Below are positions 44,666 to 52,596 of a stretch of DNA of 52,596 nt, piece by piece. Source of the DNA: Photorhabdus bodei (GTDB lineage: Bacteria; Pseudomonadota; Gammaproteobacteria; Enterobacterales; Enterobacteriaceae); assembly GCF_003287735.1 (NCBI RefSeq), contig NZ_NSCM01000033.1, forward strand, positions 1 through 52,596, given 5' to 3'. The notes beneath the pieces are model-generated. The model ran no database searches. It saw only the letters and a program-made list of their open reading frames with translations, and was not told the origin of the DNA. Position 1 is the first letter of the stretch. Each line of letters begins with the position of its first letter. The translations under genes were made by a program, and so were the position numbers.

Positions 44666-47000
44666 GATTCTCGCCGCGACTCAATATTTTTTTTGCGGCG
44701 GTAAGGACATGATCAATTTCATCTGTCAGTTCCAACAATTCAGGTTCTATATCGGTTAATTGAACGCCTTGTTGTAATTGTTGTTCAATTAATTGGCAGA
44801 GAGCTTTAAGTTGTGGCACGCCGCTATAACAGCAGCTACCGTGTAGTTTATGGATCTGCTGCTGATAATCTTCCACCGTTTCCCCTGACAAAACTTTTTC
44901 TGTGATTGTTTTAATTGTTGGCAGTAAATCTACTAACATTTGTAGCATATCTATAGCCAACTGTTCTTTTCCGATGGCCTGTTGTAACGCTAATGACCAG
45001 TTAATATGTTGTGATTTTGTCGTCTTAACGTAGCGATCTAACACTGCTCTCAGACGATCTTCATCGAGAGGTTTGGTCAGGAAATCCTCAAATGGAGATT
45101 GATCTGTATCGCTCTTTGGTCGGCAGGTATAAGCTGTAACCGCAATGATCGGTGTACTGCGGTGTTGCGGTAGCTGGTGGATGCGGTTGGAAGTACGGAT
45201 GCCATCCATACTTGGCATATGAATATCCATCAAAATAAGATCAAAATGGTGAGAGGTTGCTGATTGCAAAGCTTCTTCTCCACTGCTACATAGCACGGTT
45301 TTTTCCACGATTTCTTCTAGTAATGAACTTATTAGTTTGAGGTTAGCTGGATTATCGTCAACGGCCATGACTGTCATGGGTAAACGAGGTGGGTGGATAA
45401 GTGCTTTTTGTGGTACCACTGAGTCGGTCAGAATGAAATCATCTTTCCCTAGCCATAAATCAAAATGGAAAACAGAACCTTTTTCTGGCTCGCTGGTAAA
45501 ACTAATATTTCCGCCCATTTCTCGGATCAGTTTCCTTGTAATGACCAAACCGAGGCCGGTACCGCCATAACGGCGAGAAATACTGGCATCTGCTTGGTGA
45601 AAAGCCTGAAATAGATGAGGTTGCTGCTCAGGGCTGATACCGATGCCTGTATCGCTGACAATAATCTCTAAATTGATTTTATGGTGTTGCTGTTGTAGCA
45701 GATTGATCTTTATCTCCACAGAACCTTGGTCCGTGAATTTAATTGCATTACCGATGATATTGGTGAGTATTTGCTGGAGGCGCATAGGGTCACCTACAAC
45801 CAGATTCGGTATTTGGGGATCAATATGGTGAGTTAGCTGAATATTCTTACTTTTGGCGCTGAGTGTCAGTAACACCATGATCTCATCAATCATATCCTGT
45901 AAAAGGAATGGAACGTTTTCCAATACCAATTTATCCGCTTCAAGCCGCGAAAAATCCAATATATCATTGATAATATTCAGTAGATGATTAGCGGAGCGCT
46001 CGATAATATACAGATATTCAGTTTGCTGTATTGTTAAAGGTGTTTTCAGTGTTTGGCGGGTAAAGCCAATGACGCCATTGAGTGGAGTACGTAATTCATG
46101 AGACATATTTGCCAGAAATTCCGTTTTTATTCTGGCCGCTTCCTGCGCGCGTTTTTTCGCTATTGCCAGTTCAACGTTCTGAATTTCGAATTGCTCCATT
46201 GTTTCCCGCAGATCCGACGTGGCCTGATCAATATCATTTTGCATATCTTCTTTATAGCGGGAAAGCGATTTTGCCATTGCATTAATGCCATTTTTCAGCG
46301 TATCTAATTCACCAAAATATTTCCCACTGACACGGCTGTTTAATTGTCCTTGGCGAATTCTATCGACAGTACTGACAATATCGCTGATAGGTTTTGTGAT
46401 CTTACGCACCAAATGGTAGGCGAACAGTGATGCCCATCCAAGGCAAATCAGTAATAGCAATATGAAGATAACGATCTCTTTATATTGCTGTAAGTGAGCT
46501 GAATGTAAATCGAGATCGATGGCAATATAACCGATCGGATGTAGAGATGGGGAGTGAGAATTCTGTTGCTTATGAGACAGATGGTGCTCTGAGATAATTG
46601 GCATGCGTAAAATAATACTGTTTTTGACTTCCGTTTTTGTCAGGGTAGTGGGGAGTGGCATACTCGGCGCAATCTGTAGTTGAACGGCATTGTATTTATA
46701 ATTTGATATATCAAATAGCTGATTATCACCATTAAAAATGGCAATCGCTCGGACTATCTCCGAATGTCTGCGATGAAGCCGGGTGATCAATGAATTGACG
46801 CTTTCACGGTTATGCAGGTTGATGCCAATTTCACTGGCGATGGACAGGGGTTCAATAATACTGATCCCAGATCGAACAATTTGGTTTTCCAGTTCACGAT
46901 AGTGATAACAGAGAAATGAGATACTGAAAAACATGCCAACCAGTAAAATTGGAACTAGGATCAGGCTCATCATGCGGATGCGTAAGCTATATTTGGTCAT
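44649..47000 (-). CDS. barA: Hybrid sensor kinase BarA, short form
   Basis: Sensor of the BarA-UvrY system controlling the Csr small RNAs and, in Photorhabdus relatives, secondary metabolism. 783 residues: two membrane segments (about 10-31 and 177-196), periplasmic sensor, HAMP (about 197-250), HisKA (His301 in NMSHELRTP), ATPase (GNAIKF, DTGIGI, GGTGLGLV), receiver (VDDNPANLKL, Asp592 in LMDIHMP) and HPt (His720 in HKLHGSC). The roughly 130-residue pseudo-receiver segment that separates ATPase and receiver in the 918-residue E. coli BarA is absent; only about 20 residues link them. Divergent from rlmD, as in E. coli. Confidence 0.94.
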   Translation of the reverse strand: MTKYSLRIRMMSLILVPILLVGMFFSISFLCYHYRELENQIVRSGISIIEPLSIASEIGINLHNRESVNSLITRLHRRHSEIVRAIAIFNGDNQLFDISNYKYNAVQLQIAPSMPLPTTLTKTEVKNSIILRMPIISEHHLSHKQQNSHSPSLHPIGYIAIDLDLHSAHLQQYKEIVIFILLLLICLGWASLFAYHLVRKITKPISDIVSTVDRIRQGQLNSRVSGKYFGELDTLKNGINAMAKSLSRYKEDMQNDIDQATSDLRETMEQFEIQNVELAIAKKRAQEAARIKTEFLANMSHELRTPLNGVIGFTRQTLKTPLTIQQTEYLYIIERSANHLLNIINDILDFSRLEADKLVLENVPFLLQDMIDEIMVLLTLSAKSKNIQLTHHIDPQIPNLVVGDPMRLQQILTNIIGNAIKFTDQGSVEIKINLLQQQHHKINLEIIVSDTGIGISPEQQPHLFQAFHQADASISRRYGGTGLGLVITRKLIREMGGNISFTSEPEKGSVFHFDLWLGKDDFILTDSVVPQKALIHPPRLPMTVMAVDDNPANLKLISSLLEEIVEKTVLCSSGEEALQSATSHHFDLILMDIHMPSMDGIRTSNRIHQLPQHRSTPIIAVTAYTCRPKSDTDQSPFEDFLTKPLDEDRLRAVLDRYVKTTKSQHINWSLALQQAIGKEQLAIDMLQMLVDLLPTIKTITEKVLSGETVEDYQQQIHKLHGSCCYSGVPQLKALCQLIEQQLQQGVQLTDIEPELLELTDEIDHVLTAAKKILSRGENLNYTQ

Positions 47001-47053
47001 AATCGTCCATTATGGGAAAATAAGAACTTAATAATTCATAGTCCGTAAGAATC

Positions 47054-48385
47054 ATGGTGCAATTTTATTCCCCCAATCGCCGAACAGTAAATCGGCATAT
47101 CATCACAGTTACTGCTGATAATCTCGATGCCCAGGGGCAGGGCGTAGCTCGCCATCAGGGTAAAACTATTTTTGTCGCCGGGTTATTGCCCGGTGAACAG
47201 GCACAGGTACAACTAACGGAAGAGAAGCGACAGTTTGCAAAAGCAAAGTTGGTTAAGCGTTTATCTGACAGTCCATATCGTGTGAATCCCCGTTGTCCTC
47301 ATTTTGGAGTATGTGGCGGTTGTCAGCAACAACATGTTGCACCCGATTTACAACGTGAAAGTAAAGCCAATGTTCTCGAACACCTGATCAGGCGGGAAAC
47401 TGGTGTAACGGTTTCTGCCAAGCCGGTGATTCTTGGCCCTGAATATGGTTATCGGCGCCGGGCAAGGCTTGGTTTACATTATCAAGTCAAACAGCATCAA
47501 ATAAAACAGCGCCAACTGGTGATGGGATTTCGTCAAAATCAATCCAATGAATTAGTTGCTATAAAAGAATGCCCTGTTTTGCGGCCTGAATTGGAACAGT
47601 TATTGCAGCCATTATCTCAGTGTCTGAATAATTTGAAAGCGGTTAAACGGTTGGGGCATGTGGAATTGGTGCTGGCAGATAATGGTCCATTGATGCTATT
47701 GCGCCACCTTGATCCCTTGAAATGGGAAGATAAAGAGAAACTATGCACATTTTCCGTGCAACATAATGTCGCGGTCTATCTGGCGGCGGATGAAACTTCA
47801 CTTGAGTCGTTGAATGAACCGCCGGAACCCTGGTATCAGGTAGGTGGACTGAAACTGGTTTTCAGTCCAAGAGATTTTATTCAGGTTAACGATCAGGTGA
47901 ATCAACAAATGGTTGCTCAGGCGATAGAGTGGCTCGATTTACAACCGAATGACAACGTGCTTGATCTGTTCTGTGGAATGGGGAATTTCACTTTACCTAT
48001 TGGTCAAATAGTGCAGTCGGTGGTTGGCGTCGAAGGGGTTGCCACACTGGTAGCTAATGGGCAATATAATGCCAGATTAAATAATTTGGATAACATATCC
48101 TTCTGCCATGAAAATTTGGAAGCTGACATACGTCATCAACCTTGGGCAAAGTTGGGGTTTAATAAAGTCTTATTAGATCCGGCGCGTGCTGGTGCGACAA
48201 TAGTCATGTCACACATTGTCAAGCTGGCCCCTGAAAAAGTGGTCTACGTCTCTTGTAATCCAACAACATTGGCACGGGACAGTAAGATTCTGCTTGAGGC
48301 TGGCTATCATATTATCAGTGTGCGGATGCTGGACATGTTTCCACATACAAGCCATTTGGAGTCAATGGTGCTATTTAGCCGTTAG
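47054..48385 (+). CDS. rlmD: 23S rRNA (uracil-1939-C5)-methyltransferase
   Basis: SAM-dependent rRNA methyltransferase. 443 residues with an N-terminal TRAM domain, the 4Fe-4S cysteines CPHFGVCGGC plus a later Cys in KECPVL, the SAM motif LDLFCGMGNF, and the nucleophile Cys in YVSCNPTTL. The start MVQFYSPNRRT matches E. coli RlmD. It is 41 bp upstream of relA. Confidence 0.96.
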   Translation: MVQFYSPNRRTVNRHIITVTADNLDAQGQGVARHQGKTIFVAGLLPGEQAQVQLTEEKRQFAKAKLVKRLSDSPYRVNPRCPHFGVCGGCQQQHVAPDLQRESKANVLEHLIRRETGVTVSAKPVILGPEYGYRRRARLGLHYQVKQHQIKQRQLVMGFRQNQSNELVAIKECPVLRPELEQLLQPLSQCLNNLKAVKRLGHVELVLADNGPLMLLRHLDPLKWEDKEKLCTFSVQHNVAVYLAADETSLESLNEPPEPWYQVGGLKLVFSPRDFIQVNDQVNQQMVAQAIEWLDLQPNDNVLDLFCGMGNFTLPIGQIVQSVVGVEGVATLVANGQYNARLNNLDNISFCHENLEADIRHQPWAKLGFNKVLLDPARAGATIVMSHIVKLAPEKVVYVSCNPTTLARDSKILLEAGYHIISVRMLDMFPHTSHLESMVLFSR

Positions 48386-48426
48386 GTCATGGCTAGATGA
48401 AAGCTATGAAGTCGTCGGGAGAGATT

Positions 48427-50658
48427 ATGGTTGCGGTAAGAAGTGCTCATTTAACCCCTGCGGGAGAGTTTGCAGTAAACAGGTGGATCGCGAGTTTAAA
48501 TATAGCGAATCTTCAATTGGGTGAGAAATTAGCCAAAACCTGGCGTTATTGTCACGAAAAAGCGCAAAATCATCCTGATTCAGAACTTCTGTTATGGCGT
48601 GGTGTAGAGATGGTTGAGATCCTCTCCACGCTGAGTATGGATAATGACAGTATGCGTGCGGCGTTGCTGTTCCCATTGATGGATGCCAAATTACTTGACG
48701 ATCAAACGGTCACTGAGGCGTTTGGTAGTGGAATTACCAATCTGGTGAAAGGCGTTATGGAAATGGATGCTATTCGTCAGTTGAAAGCCACTCATAACGA
48801 TTCAATTTGTTCCGTACAGGTTGATAATGTTCGCCGGATGCTATTGGCAATGGTGGAAGATTTTCGCTGTGTCATTATCAAATTGGCAGAGCGGATTGCC
48901 CATTTGCGGGAAGTTAAAGAGGCGACTGAAGATGAGCGTGTACTGGCTGCGAAAGAGTGTTCCAATATTTATGCGCCGCTCGCTAACCGACTAGGTATTG
49001 GTCAACTTAAATGGGAACTTGAGGATTACTGCTTCCGTTATCTCCATCCTGATGAATATAAAAAAATTGCTAAATTACTGCATGAGCGGCGCATTGATCG
49101 TGAGCAGTATATTGATCACTTTGTCAATACATTACGTAAGCATACGCTCAAGGAGGGCGTCACCACGGAGATATACGGACGTCCTAAACATATCTACAGC
49201 ATCTGGCGCAAAATGCAGAAAAAATCGCTGGCATTTGATGAGTTGTTTGATGTTCGGGCTGTACGGATTGTGGTTGAACGTTTGCAGGATTGTTATGCGG
49301 CACTGGGGATAGTACATACTCACTATCGTCATTTGCCGGATGAATTCGATGATTATGTTGCTAATCCGAAGCCTAATGGCTACCAATCTATTCATACCGT
49401 CGTGCTTGGGCCGGGTGGTAAGACATTAGAAATCCAGATTCGCACCCGCCAGATGCATGAAGATGCAGAATTGGGAATAGCCGCCCACTGGAAATATAAA
49501 GAGGGGACAATGGCGGGTAGTCGTGCGGGATATGAAGGACGAATTGCATGGCTACGTAAACTGATCACATGGCAGGAAGAGATGGCTGATTCTGGTGAGA
49601 TGTTGGATGAAGTTCGCAGCCAGGTGTTTGATGATCGGGTATATGTATTTACACCGAAAGGGGATGTTATTGATCTCCCAGCAGGTTCTACGCCGCTGGA
49701 TTTTGCTTACCATATTCACAGCGATGTGGGACATCGTTGTATTGGTGCGAAAATTAGTGGTCGCATTGTGCCGTTCAGCTATCAATTGCAAATGGGCGAT
49801 CAGATTGAAATCATCACACAGAAACATCCGAACCCAAGTCGTGATTGGTTAAATCCAATCTTGGGCTATGTCACCACAAGCCGTGGTCGGGCGAAAATCC
49901 ACAACTGGTTCCGTAAACAGGATCGGGATAAAAACATTATCGCGGGTCGTCAGATGCTGGATAATGAACTGGCACATCTGGATCTCAGCCTAAAAGAAGC
50001 GGAAAAGTTGCTGATTGCGCGTTATAACGTCCATACACTTGACGAAGTGCTGGCGGGCATTGGTGTGGGTGATATCCGCATTAACCAGTTAACCAATTTC
50101 TTGCAAAGCAAATTTAATAAAACCACCGCAGAAGATGCAGATCGGGAAGCGCTTCGCAATTTAGAGAGTAAATCACATCCTCAGCGCAGTTCTGCTAAAA
50201 ATGATGGGCGGATTGTGGTAGAAGGTGTGGGTAACTTGATGCATCACATTGCCCGTTGCTGCCAGCCCATTCCCGGCGATGAGATTGTCGGTTTTATCAC
50301 GCGAGGGCGGGGCATCTCTATCCATTGGGTTGATTGTGAACAACTGGCGGAGTTGCAGGCAAATGCGCCTGAAAGGGTAGTCGATGCGGTTTGGGGAGAG
50401 AGTTACTCCAGCGGTTACTCATTGATTGTGCGTGTCGTTGCCAATGATCGCAGTGGATTACTGCGTGATATCACCACGATTTTGGCGAATGAGAAGGTGA
50501 ACGTACTTGGGGTGAGTAGCCGTAGTGATGTAAAACAGCAGATTGCTACCATTGACATGAATATTGAGATTTATAACCTGCAAGTACTAGGACGGATCTT
50601 GGCGAAAATCAATCAGTTACCGGATGTTATTGAAGCCAAGCGCCTTCATGGCAACTAA
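48427..50658 (+). CDS. relA: (p)ppGpp synthetase I RelA
   Basis: Ribosome-associated alarmone synthetase of the stringent response. The start is set at 48427 (MVAVRSAHLTP), preceded by GGAGAG, as in E. coli; an in-frame ATG 30 bp upstream is not conserved. 743 residues: degenerate hydrolase domain (the HD pair is missing, ALLFPLMDAK), synthetase (GRPKHIYSIWRKM, KPNGYQSIHT), TGS (VFTPKGDVIDLP), the Cys-rich zinc finger region (HHIARCCQPIPGD) and a C-terminal ACT domain. No mazEF toxin-antitoxin genes lie between relA and mazG, unlike E. coli. Confidence 0.97.
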   Translation: MVAVRSAHLTPAGEFAVNRWIASLNIANLQLGEKLAKTWRYCHEKAQNHPDSELLLWRGVEMVEILSTLSMDNDSMRAALLFPLMDAKLLDDQTVTEAFGSGITNLVKGVMEMDAIRQLKATHNDSICSVQVDNVRRMLLAMVEDFRCVIIKLAERIAHLREVKEATEDERVLAAKECSNIYAPLANRLGIGQLKWELEDYCFRYLHPDEYKKIAKLLHERRIDREQYIDHFVNTLRKHTLKEGVTTEIYGRPKHIYSIWRKMQKKSLAFDELFDVRAVRIVVERLQDCYAALGIVHTHYRHLPDEFDDYVANPKPNGYQSIHTVVLGPGGKTLEIQIRTRQMHEDAELGIAAHWKYKEGTMAGSRAGYEGRIAWLRKLITWQEEMADSGEMLDEVRSQVFDDRVYVFTPKGDVIDLPAGSTPLDFAYHIHSDVGHRCIGAKISGRIVPFSYQLQMGDQIEIITQKHPNPSRDWLNPILGYVTTSRGRAKIHNWFRKQDRDKNIIAGRQMLDNELAHLDLSLKEAEKLLIARYNVHTLDEVLAGIGVGDIRINQLTNFLQSKFNKTTAEDADREALRNLESKSHPQRSSAKNDGRIVVEGVGNLMHHIARCCQPIPGDEIVGFITRGRGISIHWVDCEQLAELQANAPERVVDAVWGESYSSGYSLIVRVVANDRSGLLRDITTILANEKVNVLGVSSRSDVKQQIATIDMNIEIYNLQVLGRILAKINQLPDVIEAKRLHGN

Positions 50659-50681
50659 CCGCGGGAAAATTTGGATAAAAA

Positions 50682-51467
50682 ATGAAATCATCTGCTATAA
50701 AACGATTATTGGAGATTATGGCGCAATTGCGCCATCCTCAACAGGGATGTCCCTGGGACAAGCAACAGACATTCAAAACCATCGCACCTTATACATTAGA
50801 AGAGAGTTATGAAGTCATTGACGCCATTGAACGGGGTGATTTTTCTGATCTAAAAGAAGAATTGGGCGATCTGTTATTCCAAGTGGTGTTCTATGCTGAA
50901 ATGGGCAAAGAGCAGCAGTTGTTTGATTTTGATGATATTTGCCATGCGATTAGCGATAAACTGGAGCGCCGCCATCCACATATTTTCGGTCAGCAGCAGA
51001 ATATCAGCAGTGACAGAGCTATCAGTGGTTGGGAAAAACATAAAGCACAGGAAAGAGCACAAAAAGATCTGCATTCACTCCTTGATGATATTCCGGCAAG
51101 TCTGCCGGCGTTGATGAAAGCGTATAAAATACAGAAACGTTGTGCAGCGGTCGGTTTTGATTGGGATACCCTGGGGCCGGTGCTGGACAAAGTTTATGAA
51201 GAGATCGACGAAGTAATGGATGAAGCTCATCAGGCGGTGGTTGATCAACAACATCTGGAAGAGGAAATTGGCGATTTGTTGTTTGCTGTTGTGAATTTGT
51301 CGCGTCATCTGGGTTACAAACCAGAAATTGCATTGCAAAAAGCATGCAATAAGTTTGAGAGCCGATTTAGAGAAGTAGAAAAGCTGATCCTAAACCAAGG
51401 CCAGACCTTGGAAGCGGCGACATTGGAAGAAATGGAACAAATGTGGCAACGGGTTAAGAAGCAATAA
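50682..51467 (+). CDS. mazG: Nucleoside triphosphate pyrophosphohydrolase MazG
   Basis: Hydrolyses NTPs and dNTPs to monophosphates and pyrophosphate, proposed to clean aberrant nucleotides and lower ppGpp. 261 residues with two MazG repeats, each with the EExxE...ExxD metal motif (KEELGDLLFQVVFYAEM near 65 and EEIGDLLFAVVN near 190). It begins 23 bp after relA and is probably cotranscribed. In E. coli pyrG follows; here accessory DNA and an IS630 element come next. Confidence 0.96.
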   Translation: MKSSAIKRLLEIMAQLRHPQQGCPWDKQQTFKTIAPYTLEESYEVIDAIERGDFSDLKEELGDLLFQVVFYAEMGKEQQLFDFDDICHAISDKLERRHPHIFGQQQNISSDRAISGWEKHKAQERAQKDLHSLLDDIPASLPALMKAYKIQKRCAAVGFDWDTLGPVLDKVYEEIDEVMDEAHQAVVDQQHLEEEIGDLLFAVVNLSRHLGYKPEIALQKACNKFESRFREVEKLILNQGQTLEAATLEEMEQMWQRVKKQ

Positions 51468-51763
51468 TCGCAAAGAGTAGCATGAAAGCTGGAATTTTTA
51501 TTTTTTTGAGAGGGAAATTTGTGTTGAATAAATTTCCCTGAGCTCTGTTTGAGATAGTGTTAAGCGTTGATAAATTAATTTTTTATTAAACATATCTGAC
51601 CTGTTTAACTTCATTATGAGAATTTACCCAACCTAATTATCTCTACAAAGTAATATGAAATTTCTTCATGTTGTAATATCAAAACATTCATATGAAATTA
51701 TAATTCTTTTATTTTCATATGGTTGAAATTATTGTTTTATTATCATCACTTTTAGATAAAAAT
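51468..51763. other. AT-rich spacer after mazG
   Basis: About 300 bp without a gene. A 9-bp perfect stem GGGAAATTT (51512-51520) / AAATTTCCC (51530-51538) lies 44 bp after mazG and may be its terminator, although no T run follows it on the plus strand (one precedes it). Confidence 0.5.
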
Positions 51764-51791
51764 TTGACATATGGTAACATGCATCTAATAT
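51764..51791 (+). promoter_or_regulatory. Strong promoter for a short peptide gene
   Basis: Consensus TTGACA (51764-51769) and TAATAT (51786-51791) with a 16-bp spacer, about 70 bp upstream of a 23-codon ORF with a good ribosome binding site. Confidence 0.6.
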
Positions 51792-51861
51792 TATAAATAT
51801 TAACATTTAGTTATAAGTTAATGTTTTTGAAACAATTATGTATCAGTAATAGGGGATTAAA

Positions 51862-51933
51862 ATGGAAATCGAATTAATTGAAGAGTCTGAACCAGAAGTT
51901 GAGGTCCTTTGTAATAGTGTTGATTGTCCATAA
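51862..51933 (+). CDS. 23-residue acidic Cys-containing peptide, possible RiPP precursor
   Basis: Too short for routine gene calling. The ORF starts at ATG 51862 with AGGGG 7 nt upstream and lies behind a near-consensus promoter. The peptide begins MEIELIEE and ends LCNSVDCP: eight acidic residues, no basic ones, and two cysteines five apart near the C-terminus. An acidic leader-like N-terminal part with a Cys-bearing tail resembles precursors of ribosomally made modified peptides, but I cannot place it in a known class. A GC-rich hairpin follows the stop, and a decayed ORF lies behind it. Confidence 0.5.
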   Translation: MEIELIEESEPEVEVLCNSVDCP

Positions 51934-51945
51934 TAACTAAATTAA

Positions 51946-51969
51946 TCCCCCCTTATTGAATTAGGGGGA
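51946..51969 (+). terminator. Hairpin after the short peptide gene
   Basis: TCCCCC (from 51946) pairs with GGGGGA (51964-51969) around an AT loop, 13 bp after the peptide stop. It is followed by AAAGGCATATAATT rather than T's. This peptide-hairpin-next gene layout is common in bacteriocin operons, where the hairpin sets the precursor-to-enzyme ratio. Confidence 0.45.
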
Positions 51970-51982
51970 AAGGCATATAATT

Positions 51983-52222
51983 ATGAATAAAAGAGAAATA
52001 AATATATATTTATAAAAATTAATATCAAATCCAAAGTATTCAATAAAAATGTATGAAAATCCAAATAAGTTTATGGATAAATATCATGTTGCTCTGGAAA
52101 ATAGAGAGGTCTTGATTAATTTTTTTAGAAAAAATGGCGGAAGATTTGTTAACTCATCAATTTTTCAAAAAATAAAGAGAATGGATGGTCTGAAAGGAGC
52201 ACTCCCCAATATATACCCGTAA
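51983..52222 (+). pseudogene. Interrupted ORF downstream of the peptide, cut by IS630
   Basis: One frame from ATG 51983 reads MNKREINIYL, a TAA, then continues (KLISNPKYSIKMYENPN...) to the stop inside the IS630 left end. The second part alone has its own ATG at 52049 (57 residues). The segment KLISNPKYSIKMYENPNK then FMDKYHV resembles the 'LL.DP.FR..F..NP...L..Y' helical pattern seen in leader-like or LigA-like domains of some peptide-biosynthesis proteins; this is a weak resemblance by eye. It looks like the N-terminal end of a gene inactivated by a nonsense change and by the insertion at 52212. Confidence 0.45.
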
Positions 52223-52235
52223 TCATTGAAGATGC
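52212..52235. repeat. Left terminal inverted repeat of IS630 element
   Basis: 24 bp beginning TATACCCGTAATC and ending TTGAAGATGC, inverted match (19 of 24) to 501-524. It marks the left boundary of the second IS630 copy. Confidence 0.8.
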
Positions 52236-52271
52236 TTGATTTTATCCGAAATGGAGATCATTATCCTCGTT

Positions 52272-52596
52272 ATGAAAATATTTATTACATCAGAACAAAA
52301 AATCAAACTTGAACGTCTTCACGACACCACTCGTGATGGTCAAGTACGAGACAGAATAAAAGCTATCCTTCTGGCTTCTGAAGGGTGGAGTTCTGTCATG
52401 ATAGCCCAGGCATTGCGACTCCATCAGACCACCGTTGACCGCCATATCAGTGATTACCTTAATCAAGGTAAACTTAAATCTGACAATGGAGGGTCTGATA
52501 GTTTGCTTTCCCGAGAACAAACTGATTTTTTAATCAATCACTTATCTCAACATCTTTTCCATCACACCCATGAAATCGTGGCCTATGTTGCTCAGC
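52272..52596 (+). mobile_element. IS630-family transposase, N-terminal part (runs off right edge)
   Basis: Open frame from ATG 52272 to the window end, 108 codons. The N-terminus is the IS630 helix-turn-helix region (RDRIKAILLASEGWSSVMIA, then HQTTVDRHISDYL). TGGAGA upstream serves as Shine-Dalgarno. It is the same family and orientation as the fragment at 1-515, but the two cover different halves of the gene so their identity cannot be compared directly. Confidence 0.85.

Noticed and set aside
1..52596. Whole window as a composite IS630 transposon
   Set aside because: The interval is mostly conserved core chromosome in enterobacterial gene order, so the two IS copies are best seen as independent insertions.

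Overview
The window is chromosomal DNA from an enterobacterium, almost certainly a Photorhabdus. The backbone runs in enterobacterial order: can-yadGH-panDCB-folK-pcnB-gluQ-dksA-sfsA, hrpB-mrcB, hemL, erpA-btuF-mtnN-dgt, barA-rlmD-relA-mazG. The protein sequences are close to E. coli. The genus is suggested by a complete eight-gene carbapenem operon matching the cpmA-cpmH cluster described in Photorhabdus luminescens, by a large NRPS locus, and by many full-length ERIC elements. The genus call is inference from remembered gene content, not from a search.

Layout. Both window ends lie inside IS630-family insertion sequences: 1-524 is the 3' half of one, and 52212-52596 is the 5' end of another in the same orientation. 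From 581 to 10038 are carbonic anhydrase, an ABC exporter and the minus-strand dksA-gluQ-pcnB-folK-panB-panC-panD series, with an ERIC element between panB and panC. From 10092 to about 17160 an AT-rich island carries cpmA-H on the minus strand. It sits between sfsA and hrpB and is bracketed by a 69-bp near-perfect direct duplication of the sfsA promoter region, so the insertion duplicated its target. After hrpB and mrcB comes a second island (22265-38434) where E. coli has fhuACDB. It holds ERIC elements, a decayed NRPS condensation-domain fragment, three translationally coupled NRPS genes (C-A-T, C-A-MT-T, C-A-T-C), a dead HigBA-like toxin-antitoxin pair and an intact VapBC pair. From 38510 to 51467 the conserved backbone resumes. 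From 51468 to the end is a third small accessory site: a strong promoter, a 23-residue acidic, Cys-containing peptide gene, and a decayed downstream ORF cut by the terminal IS630 element.

How the genes work together. CpmA (beta-lactam synthetase type), CpmB (carboxymethylproline synthase) and CpmC (Fe/2-oxoglutarate carbapenem synthase) form the core simple-carbapenem pathway. CpmD (proline dehydrogenase-like) and CpmE (2Fe-2S ferredoxin) are accessory redox proteins. CpmF, CpmG and CpmH are exported proteins probably used for self-protection. The three NRPSs carry TubC-type N-terminal docking domains, have almost identical predicted adenylation pockets, and end in a condensation domain instead of a thioesterase. 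This resembles rhabdopeptide/xenortide-type assembly lines that release peptides onto an amine. Their product is not known to me.

Most notable observations: (1) the 24-bp ends of the ERIC elements closely match the terminal inverted repeats of the flanking IS630 elements, suggesting ERIC is or was mobilised by an IS630-type transposase; (2) the short promoter-peptide-broken-ORF unit after mazG; (3) the target duplication around the cpm operon; (4) the ungapped NRPS pseudogene remnant upstream of the living NRPS operon; (5) an AUU start for pcnB; (6) a BarA lacking its pseudo-receiver domain.
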